A stretch of 64,000 nt of DNA from Pontibacter sp. G13 (lineage in GTDB: Bacteria; Bacteroidota; Bacteroidia; J057). Made by a program: the position numbers and the translations under genes. Positions 36,590 to 44,277 of this stretch are shown one piece after another; within the stretch, counting starts at the first letter, position 1, and each line of letters opens with the position of its first letter. The stretch covers positions 496,001 to 560,000 of the forward strand of contig NZ_CP134696.1 in assembly GCF_031851795.1 (NCBI RefSeq), given 5' to 3'. The notes below the pieces were generated by a model. The model saw only the letters and a list, made by a program, of their open reading frames with translations. It ran no database searches and was not told the origin of the DNA.

Positions 36590-36664
36590 GGGGCCCTGAT
36601 TGAAAAACAGGCCGAATTTGGCGTTATTGGTGGCCCTACTAAGCCAAAACTTTTCAATACGACT

Positions 36665-38578
36665 ATGTGGATTGAACGACATCCTACTCAACATATCTTG
36701 ACAGCATTTGCATGCTTGTTGATGGTTACTGGGCAGACTTTCGCCCAAACCCCCAAAGTTCCCAAGGTCCATCAGAACATCACCGTGCAAGATGGGCAGC
36801 TAGGCGTGGAATACAAGGGGAATATCATCTCTGAAAATGACCCAGCCCCCACGCTGACTCTCAAGCAGGTATCCAGCGCTGCGAAAGGAACATCCGAAGG
36901 AATCAGCTTCGATTTTGACATGCCCAACTTCCAGGGCACCCTGTACTACGGATTCATTCCCTACGGAGACTCCAAGCACCCACATCCTGTATTTTTCAAG
37001 CGCACATCTCCCATCGAAGGCGGAAAGGCCACCATCAAAATTGCCGGAAATCTGGAAGGGAGATACGACATGATTGATTGGGCTACCCGCAAGCAAGGAA
37101 CCCTCGGATATCGCATCATGGCCGAAAATGGGACCATCATCTACGACGGCAAAGTAGCCTTCACGGGAAATGGTCCCTTCAAGGTGGTGCCTACAGTGAT
37201 TGAAGGTCCATTTGTCAATAAAGTCACGCCGACCTCAGCGGTCATTTCCTTTGAAACCCAGAAAAAGACCAAAGCAACGGTCACCATTCAGGGAAAGACC
37301 TTCGAAGATGCCAAGTCGGCGCTACACCACGAAATTGAGGTGGCGGATTTGCTTCCCAACACCGAATACACGTATACCGTGGAATCCGAAGGGATTTCCC
37401 AGACCTATACCTTCCAGACTGCCCCTGAAGCAGGAAGTAGAACAAGCTTCTCATTTTGCTATGCCTCGGACTCCCGGAGTGGCCAAGGCGGTGGAGAGCG
37501 TGATATCTATGGCGCGAATGCCTATATCATGAAAAAGATCATGGCGCTCGCCAAGCAACAGGATGTCAAATTCATGCAGTTTTCCGGGGATTTGATCGAT
37601 GGATATTTGACTAGTCCGATGGAAATCAACTTGCAGTATGCCAACTGGAAGCATGCCATTGAGCCCTTTGCCCACTATTTCCCGGTATATGTCAGCATGG
37701 GGAACCATGAGGCGCTGATGCGTACGTTTGTGGGGGAAAAAAATCGCGTATTGGTAGACAGATTTCCCTATGAGACGGAATCTGCGGAAGCGATTTTCGC
37801 CAACCACTTTGTGCAACCCACCAATGGGCCCGCAAGTGAAGACGGCGCCTCCTACGACCCGCGTCCCAACAAAACCGATTTTCCGCCATACGACGAAAAC
37901 GTTTTCTCCTACAGCTATGACAATGTAGGATTCGTGGTCCTGAACTCTGATTACTGGTATGCTCCGAATGCAGGCGCGATTCCACTCGTAGGAGGAGGCC
38001 TCCACGGGTATCTCATGGATCAGCAGATGGAATGGCTCAAGGAGACCTTGACAGCGTTTGAAAATGATCCGAATATCGACCATGTGTTCGTCACCCAGCA
38101 CACCCCTGCATTCCCTAATGGTGGTCACGTGTCGGATGACATGTGGTATCGGGGCAATAACGATATGCGACCCTATGTCGCTGGCCAACCGCTTGGCAAA
38201 GGCATCATCGAGCGCCGAGATGAATACCTCACCCAATTGATCAATGAGCATACCAAGGTGATTGCGATTTTGACGGGTGACGAGCACAATTACGCACGCA
38301 CCGAAATCGGTCCGGAGACGCCCATCTACGACGAGAAATTCCCTGAAAACATGCGTGTGAAGCTAGATCGCACCATCTATCAGGTCAACAATGGGGCTGC
38401 AGGCGCGCCTTATTACGCACAAGAGCAGACTCCTTGGAGTGAATTTGTGAGTGGATTCACAACCCAAAATGCGCTGGTATTCTTCGATGTTGATGGAAAG
38501 AAATTGAGCATGCGCGTCCTCAACCCCGATACGCTGGAGGAAATCGACACGCTGACTTTGAGAAATGGGGAGAAATAA
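36665..38578 (+). CDS. Secreted metallophosphoesterase with N-terminal fibronectin-like domain
   Basis: This 637-residue protein has a signal peptide (cleavage near QTFAQ, about residue 28). A beta-rich region precedes a purple-acid-phosphatase-type FN3 domain (about 180-255: VTPTSAVISFETQKKTKATV...LLPNTEYTYTVESEG). The calcineurin-like phosphoesterase core has GDLIDG, MGNHE, VTQHTPAF and GDEHNYAR, which supply most of the two-metal site. The first metal motif appears as SFCYASDSRSG, with Arg where the family has His. It probably removes phosphate from an extracellular or periplasmic ester. There is no T9SS tag. A terminator follows, and the gene is transcribed alone. Confidence 0.9.
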   Translation: MWIERHPTQHILTAFACLLMVTGQTFAQTPKVPKVHQNITVQDGQLGVEYKGNIISENDPAPTLTLKQVSSAAKGTSEGISFDFDMPNFQGTLYYGFIPYGDSKHPHPVFFKRTSPIEGGKATIKIAGNLEGRYDMIDWATRKQGTLGYRIMAENGTIIYDGKVAFTGNGPFKVVPTVIEGPFVNKVTPTSAVISFETQKKTKATVTIQGKTFEDAKSALHHEIEVADLLPNTEYTYTVESEGISQTYTFQTAPEAGSRTSFSFCYASDSRSGQGGGERDIYGANAYIMKKIMALAKQQDVKFMQFSGDLIDGYLTSPMEINLQYANWKHAIEPFAHYFPVYVSMGNHEALMRTFVGEKNRVLVDRFPYETESAEAIFANHFVQPTNGPASEDGASYDPRPNKTDFPPYDENVFSYSYDNVGFVVLNSDYWYAPNAGAIPLVGGGLHGYLMDQQMEWLKETLTAFENDPNIDHVFVTQHTPAFPNGGHVSDDMWYRGNNDMRPYVAGQPLGKGIIERRDEYLTQLINEHTKVIAILTGDEHNYARTEIGPETPIYDEKFPENMRVKLDRTIYQVNNGAAGAPYYAQEQTPWSEFVSGFTTQNALVFFDVDGKKLSMRVLNPDTLEEIDTLTLRNGEK

Positions 38579-38611
38579 TATTTTCCTTTTCCATATCAAA
38601 AAGACTTCAAA

Positions 38612-38640
38612 GGGCAATCGTATATCGGTTGCTCTTTTTT
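38612..38640 (+). terminator. Terminator of the metallophosphoesterase gene
   Basis: The 9-bp stem GGGCAATCG/CGGTTGCTC (two G-U pairs) has loop TATAT and is followed by T6. It lies 33 nt after the stop. Confidence 0.8.
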
Positions 38641-38812
38641 AAAATGCTCATATCCTTCTGGGAATGGGATGCATCGGTTTGGGCATGAAATTCTTCGATT
38701 TACCCGAAATCTGATCTCTTGCGCATCCTTGGTATTAACTTGTAATTGGATGAACCTGCTTTTTGGGCGGGTGCGTCCAACACGAATGAATGACCCAAAT
38801 TCTCAGAAATCT

Positions 38813-39229
38813 ATGTTGAACAAGCGCCTCGTTTCGATCCTGGTGCCGCTCTGTTTGCTGATGGTGCTCATTAGCTGCACGTCAACTCCCGACAATTCCA
38901 ATGGTGCGGTGGTCTACCGGCAGTACTGCATGCAATGCCATCAAGCAGATGGAGCTGGAGTTGCCAACCTGAATCCTCCTTTGATCCAAACCGAATGGGT
39001 CCTCGGAGACAAAAGCAGGCTAATTGGGGTGGTTTTGAATGGACTGAGCGACCCCATCGAGATCAATGGCGAAACCTTCCGCAATGTCATGGCTTCACAC
39101 GCTTTCCTGAGTGATCAGGATATTGCAGACGTTTTGACTTATGTGCGAAGCAGTTTTGGAAATGAAGCATCTGCGGTAACGCCTGAAGAGGTGATGGCAG
39201 AGCGCCTCAATCAAACTCACGTGGACTGA
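38813..39229 (+). CDS. Class I cytochrome c lipoprotein
   Basis: This 138-residue protein starts at the ATG at 38813 (MLNKRLVSILVPLCLLMVLISC, lipobox Cys22). A single c-type domain follows: VVYRQYCMQCHQADGAG carries the haem motif CMQCH, and a Met ligand is likely in the MASHAFLSDQDIADVLTYVR region typical of these small cytochromes. It would be anchored to a membrane facing the periplasm and transfer electrons. An alternative ATG at 38786 adds 9 residues. It stands alone and ends in a strong bidirectional terminator. Confidence 0.9.
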   Translation: MLNKRLVSILVPLCLLMVLISCTSTPDNSNGAVVYRQYCMQCHQADGAGVANLNPPLIQTEWVLGDKSRLIGVVLNGLSDPIEINGETFRNVMASHAFLSDQDIADVLTYVRSSFGNEASAVTPEEVMAERLNQTHVD

Positions 39230-39245
39230 CTACTCCCGCTTCTAC

Positions 39246-39282
39246 AAAAAGCCCCGTTCGGTCATACCGGACGGGGCTTTTT
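39246..39282. terminator. Strong bidirectional terminator after the cytochrome c gene
   Basis: AAAAAGCCCCGT pairs with ACGGGGCTTTTT around a small loop that can pair further (CGGT/ACCG). The outer A5/T5 arms make a U-tract on both strands, so it serves the plus-strand cytochrome gene and the minus-strand metal operon ending at 39341. Confidence 0.92.
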
Positions 39283-39340
39283 GCATTTGAGGCGGTTCGA
39301 AAATGAACATCCGAAAACAACTCTCAGGATCGAATCTGGC

Positions 39341-39934
39341 TTAGTACACGACCGCGTCGATCAGAATATAGTTCAGCTTGTCGATGTCGGAATCATTGAG
39401 GACAAAAGTTCCTCGAAAGGTGCGCCATTCGTCTGTGAGGAAGATTTGTTTGGAATCGTCTCCCTTGAGATCGAGTTCGATGACAGACTCCGGCCCTGCC
39501 CCACCACAGAAAAAGCAGCTAGAGAACGGATTGGCAGAGAGCACATATCGGCCGGGTTCTACCGGAAGCACGTATCCTGAGATGTACACCTCTTGAGCTT
39601 CCAATCCTTTCACAGCATCTGAAAACATGGGATACAGCAGATAATCGTCAATTTCCTCGTAGTATCGGGTCTCAAAATCCACTTGGGCAAGCGTTTCCCA
39701 TTTGAGATCGAGGAGATTAGGGTCGGGATTCACAACGCCCGCCTCGATTCTGATGGGGTGGAAATCTGAGGCCTCGCTCAAGCTATCTTGTGGGGTATCT
39801 CCTTGTTCTCCCCCTTCATTCGCAGATTCCTTACAGCCATTTAGACCGATAGCAACCACCGTCAAAGCCATGAAGGCTCCCATCTTGAGGACATTCAGCA
39901 AAGGGTCGAAACTCCATTTATCACCTTGTACCAT
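39341..39934 (-). CDS. Lipoprotein with CFFCG motif (DUF3299-like), last gene of the ABC operon
   Basis: This 197-residue protein has a leader ending in IGLNGC (lipobox Cys34), then an acidic linker and a domain (about 75-195) homologous to the preceding gene's product: VYISGYVLPVE, NPFSSCFFCGGAGPESVIEL, TFRGTFVLNDSDIDKLNYIL. The fold outline (GKxVxIxGYxxP, a central Cys motif, LNYIL end) resembles DUF3299 proteins that travel with zinc-regulated ABC systems. The canonical ACIHVPPPP segment is replaced here by SSCFFCGxxGPESV. The two Cys could bind a metal. It is 29 bp downstream of its paralogue. Confidence 0.72.
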   Translation of the reverse strand: MVQGDKWSFDPLLNVLKMGAFMALTVVAIGLNGCKESANEGGEQGDTPQDSLSEASDFHPIRIEAGVVNPDPNLLDLKWETLAQVDFETRYYEEIDDYLLYPMFSDAVKGLEAQEVYISGYVLPVEPGRYVLSANPFSSCFFCGGAGPESVIELDLKGDDSKQIFLTDEWRTFRGTFVLNDSDIDKLNYILIDAVVY

Positions 39935-39963
39935 GAGTATTCTAGTCGTTCGTGTAGCTACAA

Positions 39964-40404
39964 TTAATCCAACAATCGGGCATCTTCCAAGATATAACTT
40001 AATTCCATCTCGACGTCATTCAATCTGAGCGTGCCCACCATGGTGACTTCTGCATCCATGGCAAATTTCTTTTTCTTTTTACGCAAATGCAGTTCCATCA
40101 CCGATTCAAGCCCAGCAGCACCGCAAAAGAAGCAGCTACTGAATGGGAATGCAGACAGAGCGTACAGATTACTGATCTCATTGAGCGGCAGAATATACCC
40201 TGTGATCACCACCTCTTTGCCTTCCAGAGCTTTCAGATCCTCTGGAAACGTAGGCGTTCCGTACCAATAAGTCTGGCCTTCTTGCTGGACGTATGAATAT
40301 TCCACCTCCGCCAATTGAGGCCACTTGATACGCGTCTGCGCATGAGCCTTCACTCCACCGAGCATCAAGACCCAAAGGCCTATCATCCATATTTTTTTAT
40401 CCAT
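39964..40404 (-). CDS. Secreted CFFCG-motif protein (DUF3299-like)
   Basis: This 146-residue protein has a signal peptide (MDKKIWMIGLWVLMLGGVKAHAQ) and the same domain as the lipoprotein downstream: VVITGYILPLN, SAFPFSSCFFCGAAGLESVMEL, TLRLNDVEMELSYIL. A run of lysines follows the Cys motif (RKKKKKFA). It overlaps the end of the permease gene by 8 bp, which indicates translational coupling and a shared role with the ABC transporter, most likely as a periplasmic metal-handling component (inference). Confidence 0.75.
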   Translation of the reverse strand: MDKKIWMIGLWVLMLGGVKAHAQTRIKWPQLAEVEYSYVQQEGQTYWYGTPTFPEDLKALEGKEVVITGYILPLNEISNLYALSAFPFSSCFFCGAAGLESVMELHLRKKKKKFAMDAEVTMVGTLRLNDVEMELSYILEDARLLD

Positions 40405-41587
40405 CTGCCAATGTCTGTGAAATATTCAATCTAAACGCCTGCAAACCGGGAATTGCTGCTGCAAGAAACCCAATTCCCAAGGTAACCACCACCAACGTCC
40501 ATTCGTCAGTCAGAAGTCCCATATGGCTGAAGTCGTAATGATACGTCTCAATGATGGTCTTGTTGAGCACCCACAAACCCAGCCGGCTAATCAAGAGGCC
40601 CAATAAGGCCCCTACCGCAGCAAGCCAAATTCCTTCCATCACCACGATCCAAAATAGCTGAAGGCGAGATGCACCCATCGTACGCATAAGTGCAAGTTCG
40701 TACTTCCGATCTTTGAGGCTATTGAACAATGAAATGAATACACTAATCGCGGAGATCACAATGATGGCCAATGCGATGCCCTGTCCGGTATTGATGGCAA
40801 TTGGGAGGATTTTGGTAGTTAGCTTATTGATTTCGATGGCCGGTAATGCCGCCATCATGGAGGTCTCCTGATTGATCATCCGAGGTAACTGAACCATTCC
40901 CATAGGAGATCTGAAAGCCACCAACATGGAGGTATATTCTCGGAGCGAATCAGCCATAGGTTCTGCTCCATGCCCATCGTGAATCCCCCAAACGCTGGCG
41001 ATGTTGGTCAATATCATCTGGTCCAAAACAGTCCCGCTTGGCTCCAAAATCCCTACTACTTGATAGGCGTGGCTATCGTGAACATCCGCATCACTCACCA
41101 ATCCGTGGCTACCGAAAAACTCATCTCCGACCGAAAGCTCCAATCGTTTAGCGGTAGCGGCTCCCAAGGTCACCTCATAGTCGGCCTCCCAGAGCTTTCC
41201 TGCTCCCAGAGCTACTCCATAGGTTTCCACATAGTCGTGATTGGTGCCCAGGATTCGATATCCTTTGTAGTTGTCGCCATAAGCAAGCGGAACCGCACTT
41301 TCTACAAGTGGGTGCTTGGCAATCCGATCGGCTTCAACCTTGGGGATATTCCCAGTAGGATCATCAATATGGTAAATGCTCGAAAGGATCAATTGCATCG
41401 GAGAACCTTTGGCTCCCAAGACCATATCGATATCGCGCACATTCTTCCTAGAATTGTCTTCGATCTGGACATTGAGCAATAGGAGGAGCGAAATGATACT
41501 CACCCCCAAAGTCAGCAACAGGAGACTCAGTAGCGTGCTGAGTGGCTTGGCGGCCAAATTGTTCCAGCTGATGGAAAAAATATTCAT
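40397..41587 (-). CDS. MacB/FtsX-type ABC transporter permease
   Basis: This 396-residue protein has one N-terminal membrane helix (about 15-40), a large extracytoplasmic MacB_PCD-like domain (about 45-265, with the conserved VLGAKGSPMQLILSSIYHID segment) and three C-terminal helices containing the FtsX signature FNSLKDRKYELALMRTMGAS. Proteins of this type act as mechanotransmission permeases rather than classical importers. It is encoded 18 bp after the ATPase and overlaps the next gene. As I recall, zinc-regulated Vibrio systems (Zrg) combine the same components, which suggests metal uptake here too; a lipoprotein- or peptide-handling role is the alternative. Confidence 0.9.
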   Translation of the reverse strand: MNIFSISWNNLAAKPLSTLLSLLLLTLGVSIISLLLLLNVQIEDNSRKNVRDIDMVLGAKGSPMQLILSSIYHIDDPTGNIPKVEADRIAKHPLVESAVPLAYGDNYKGYRILGTNHDYVETYGVALGAGKLWEADYEVTLGAATAKRLELSVGDEFFGSHGLVSDADVHDSHAYQVVGILEPSGTVLDQMILTNIASVWGIHDGHGAEPMADSLREYTSMLVAFRSPMGMVQLPRMINQETSMMAALPAIEINKLTTKILPIAINTGQGIALAIIVISAISVFISLFNSLKDRKYELALMRTMGASRLQLFWIVVMEGIWLAAVGALLGLLISRLGLWVLNKTIIETYHYDFSHMGLLTDEWTLVVVTLGIGFLAAAIPGLQAFRLNISQTLADG

Positions 41588-41605
41588 GGAAATACAGCTT
41601 GGGGA

Positions 41606-42235
41606 TTAGGATAAAAGCACTGAACGAGAAAACCGAGACTTCAGGCGATTGTCGTGGGTGACGATCACCAGACTGGCACCAGCATCCTGTGCCTGCTCTT
41701 CCAAGAGCTTGACGACCTCTTCGGTATGATAATCATCCAAACTAGAGGTAGGCTCATCCGCCAACAGCACCTCTGGTCTATTCAGCACAGCACGTGCAAT
41801 GGCTACGCGTTGCTGTTCTCCAAGGCTCAATCGCTGGGTGGGTTGGTGCAGTTTCGAGAGGATCCCCAATCGATCCAGAACCTCCTCGATTCTACCCATA
41901 TCCGTTGGCAACCCTGCCAAATACTGGGCGAGTTTCAAGTTTCCAGCGACGGTCATTCCCTGCACAAAATGGGCTCGCTGAAAGACGATGCCGATATTTT
42001 TGCCACGAAATGCGTCCAGCCGTTTGAGACTCAGGCTGGAAAGATTCTGTTGCCCAATGAGAATCTCACCCGCTGAAGGCCGCAACAGACCAGCGAGCAG
42101 GTGGAGGAGGGTGGTTTTACCTTTTCCAGATTGTCCCAAGATCAGCAAAGATTCTCCTGATGGGCATTGGATATCAGGGAATTGAAACACTTGGGAGGGA
42201 TTATATTGGAATTGGAGCGAGGTACTTTTGACCAT
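41606..42235 (-). CDS. ABC transporter ATP-binding protein (LolD/MacB-like)
   Basis: This 209-residue nucleotide-binding subunit has Walker A GQSGKGKTT near residue 34, a Q-loop in GIVFQRAHF, signature LSLGEQQR near 137, Walker B VLLADEPTSSLDD near 157 and the switch His in VIVTHD. It drives the permease encoded 18 bp downstream. It is the first gene of a four-gene operon (ATPase, permease, two CFFCG proteins), divergent from the MerC-family gene, with a perfect palindrome in the shared upstream region. Confidence 0.93.
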   Translation of the reverse strand: MVKSTSLQFQYNPSQVFQFPDIQCPSGESLLILGQSGKGKTTLLHLLAGLLRPSAGEILIGQQNLSSLSLKRLDAFRGKNIGIVFQRAHFVQGMTVAGNLKLAQYLAGLPTDMGRIEEVLDRLGILSKLHQPTQRLSLGEQQRVAIARAVLNRPEVLLADEPTSSLDDYHTEEVVKLLEEQAQDAGASLVIVTHDNRLKSRFSRSVLLS

Positions 42236-42327
42236 GAATGTCGGGAGCGTGTGAAATACTTCGAATATGCTAATCTAATCATTGGAGGGCTGCCATGCCA
42301 ATTTTGAACGGAAAGCCGCCCTCTTCA

Positions 42328-42342
42328 TGCAACCTTGTTGCA
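42328..42342. promoter_or_regulatory. Perfect palindrome TGCAAC-CTT-GTTGCA, candidate metalloregulator operator
   Basis: A 6-3-6 inverted repeat lies in the 151-bp region between the ABC operon and the divergent MerC gene. Its right half contains the TTG (-33) of the merC promoter, so a bound repressor would block RNA polymerase. The binding protein is not encoded nearby. A Fur/Zur-type regulator is the best guess, from the metal-related neighbours. Confidence 0.5.
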
Positions 42343-42367
42343 AGTAATAATAAATGGTGTACCTTTG
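42338..42367 (+). promoter_or_regulatory. Promoter of the MerC-family gene
   Basis: TTG (42338-42340), 19 bases, then TACCTTTG (42360-42367) form a full match to the Bacteroidota promoter. The ATG at 42387 follows after 19 bases, giving a leader of roughly 15 nt that is A/T-rich. Confidence 0.65.
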
Positions 42368-42386
42368 CACAATCAATCTTTTTTTC

Positions 42387-42851
42387 ATGGACCCATCTCA
42401 GCCAACTAGCCAACGCTCTTACTCAGATTATCTCGGTATCGCTTCTGCCCTACTCTGCCTCGTCCACTGTCTGGCAGGGCCTATATTCTTGGGATTTTCC
42501 ATGCATACCCATAGTCATGGAACTGAAGCTCACGCCCATACTGAAGATCTTGGGACTTGGGCATGGGTATTTGATCCTAATTGGGACTTCCTCTTTTTGG
42601 CTATCGGATTTGTAGCAGTGTGGTTTTCCTCCAAGCACACCCATCAGAATTGGATGAAAGGCGTGATGTGGGGAACTTTTGCCTGCTTGTCAATGGCCAT
42701 TCTTTTGGAGCGGTTCGAAGTCTTCTTCGAATATTTGGTATATGCGGGTTCTGCGGCGCTTATCCTTGTTCACCTACTGAATATCAAGCACATGCTACGC
42801 CCTTCTGCTCCTAGCAAAACTCCAGAGCTGGCACCTTCACGTGTTCAATAG
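42387..42851 (+). CDS. MerC domain-containing membrane protein
   Basis: This 154-residue protein has four predicted membrane helices. The first helix holds CLVHC (Cys24, His27, Cys28), the paired Cys site of the MerC family, and a His-rich loop follows (MHTHSHGTEAHAH). MerC proteins bring Hg2+ into the cell in mercury operons, but there is no merA here, and chromosomal relatives in Bacteroidota are more often associated with zinc or other metal homeostasis. The divergent ABC operon and shared palindrome support a metal role. The start is the ATG at 42387; an upstream frame from 42354 overlaps the promoter and is unlikely. Confidence 0.88.
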   Translation: MDPSQPTSQRSYSDYLGIASALLCLVHCLAGPIFLGFSMHTHSHGTEAHAHTEDLGTWAWVFDPNWDFLFLAIGFVAVWFSSKHTHQNWMKGVMWGTFACLSMAILLERFEVFFEYLVYAGSAALILVHLLNIKHMLRPSAPSKTPELAPSRVQ

Positions 42852-42959
42852 TTCTTGATAGCGATTCTCGATCAGGTTGTTAAGGGATTGGTTTTTTCGA
42901 ATTTTCCCTTATTTCATTTTTTGGCATTTTCAGGAAAACAAATAAAAATTCCTGCTCTT

Positions 42960-43469
42960 ATGCCTCAAAAAAGACCTTCTCGCATCCAGCTTTCTTCCCG
43001 TCATGTCCAATCAGTTTCGGTCCGGGAAAAAATCACCCATCTCACCAAGGCAATCTCAATCGTCGCATTTGCGGTATTTGGCGTCCAAACGTACCAATAC
43101 GAGATGCCTGAAGACTTTGTGGACCTACGGAATCTGCAAGCTACTCAACTTCAAACTGGCTGGGTGAATCTCCACTGGAATACCCAATCCGAGCAGGACA
43201 CTGATTTTTTCATCGTCGAACGGAGCTCAGATGGCATTCACTATGAACGAGTAGGCACGCTAGCAGCTGCTGGGTATAGTGAACTTCCTCTCAAATACGA
43301 ATATGTAGACAACACCCCTCGGACGGGCGTATCCCATTATCGAATATCTGTGGTGAACCTTTCAGCTGTTGCCCATCCGATTGACGAGGTGATGGTCTTG
43401 GTGGAATTTCCGCAAATTTCTGGGAAGCATCCTGCCCCATTGGGACAGAATCAGCCATTGATCCCATAA
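42960..43469 (+). CDS. Membrane-anchored protein with one fibronectin-III-like domain
   Basis: This 169-residue protein starts at the ATG at 42960 (MPQKRPSRIQLSS). A basic N-terminus is followed by one hydrophobic segment (ISIVAFAVFGVQTY, about 36-49). A single beta-sandwich domain (about 60-150) follows, with VNLHWNTQSEQDTDFFIVER, DGIHYERVGTLAAAG and VSHYRISVVN, the pattern found just before T9SS sorting domains in larger Bacteroidota proteins. Here the sorting domain itself is missing and the chain ends in a Pro-rich tail. It could be a truncated relic of a larger cargo or a small envelope protein. The function is unknown. Confidence 0.7.
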   Translation: MPQKRPSRIQLSSRHVQSVSVREKITHLTKAISIVAFAVFGVQTYQYEMPEDFVDLRNLQATQLQTGWVNLHWNTQSEQDTDFFIVERSSDGIHYERVGTLAAAGYSELPLKYEYVDNTPRTGVSHYRISVVNLSAVAHPIDEVMVLVEFPQISGKHPAPLGQNQPLIP

Positions 43470-43546
43470 CGAGCGAAAGAGATCATACTGAACATGCCCC
43501 TGACTGGTCATTTTCCCTTCAAAACATAAAACCTCAAACAGCTTCG

Positions 43547-43577
43547 TTGTGAATCCTCCGTGGAGGACATATCTTTG
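43547..43577 (+). promoter_or_regulatory. Promoter immediately in front of the DUF192 gene (possibly leaderless)
   Basis: TTG (43547-43549), 20 bases, then TATCTTTG (43570-43577) is a perfect match. The ATG is at 43582, only 4 bases after the -7 element, so the transcript would begin at or very near the start codon. Confidence 0.6.
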
Positions 43578-43581
43578 AGGT

Positions 43582-44121
43582 ATGCGCAACAAAATTGTCA
43601 TCTACATCGGGGTCGGATTGATGGGCCTCGCACTGCTTGCCTTCCTGTTTGTCTCACCAAATCCGGGAGCAAGCCAGAATGCCAAACCAGCTACCACAAC
43701 GGCTGTACAAGGATTTGAGCCTCCATTTGTCCAAGAAGGGGAATTGACATTCTTCGACCACGAAACCGAAGCTCCTGTAGGAAAAATCGCGATTGAAATT
43801 GCCGATAATGAACAGGAGACCACGCAGGGCTTGATGTACCGGAAGTTTATGGAAGAAGATCAGGGCATGCTGTTTCTTTTCGATTCTATGGAGCCCAGAT
43901 CCTTTTGGATGAAAAACACCCATATCTCTCTGGATATCATCTATGTAGATGAGTACTACCGGATTGTATCCATCGCCAAGCAAACTACGCCATACAGTGA
44001 AATTTCGATTCCTTCAGAGGCACCCGCTCAATATGTAGTGGAAGTGAATGCAGGCTATTGCGACCGTCACGGCATCCAAAAAGGAGATCGAGTTCAGTTT
44101 AATCGTATACCCGCCCAATAA
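43582..44121 (+). CDS. DUF192 family protein, membrane-anchored
   Basis: This 179-residue protein has an N-terminal membrane anchor or signal (IVIYIGVGLMGLALLAFLFV) and then the DUF192 domain: TTQGLMYRKFMEEDQGMLFLF, RSFWMKNTHISLDIIYVD, and the end YVVEVNAGYCDRHGIQKGD. DUF192 proteins are small beta-barrels found in envelopes of many bacteria and archaea without an assigned activity. The predicted promoter puts the transcription start almost on the ATG. A bidirectional terminator follows, so it is monocistronic. Confidence 0.92.
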   Translation: MRNKIVIYIGVGLMGLALLAFLFVSPNPGASQNAKPATTTAVQGFEPPFVQEGELTFFDHETEAPVGKIAIEIADNEQETTQGLMYRKFMEEDQGMLFLFDSMEPRSFWMKNTHISLDIIYVDEYYRIVSIAKQTTPYSEISIPSEAPAQYVVEVNAGYCDRHGIQKGDRVQFNRIPAQ

Positions 44122-44227
44122 TCGCGCATTGTGTCGGACACTCGACACCCCGGAATTACCGGTTGCGATAACTTTCAAACATAGATGCAGATTTGTGCGT
44201 CTGAACGTTTTTTGGGTTGCTGCAAAA

Positions 44228-44268
44228 GGGCATCTTTCGCGTTGGGGCGTGAAGATGCCCGTCTTTTT
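44228..44268. terminator. Bidirectional terminator between the DUF192 and serine hydrolase genes
   Basis: The 9-bp stem GGGCATCTT/AAGATGCCC has a 15-base loop, with GTCTTTTT after it on the plus strand and TTTT after it on the minus strand. It sits between two convergent genes. Confidence 0.75.
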
Positions 44269-44277
44269 GGAGAATGA

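Noticed and set aside
42354-42386. Upstream start for the MerC-family protein
   Set aside because: It overlaps the -7 element of the predicted promoter, so it cannot be in the transcript.
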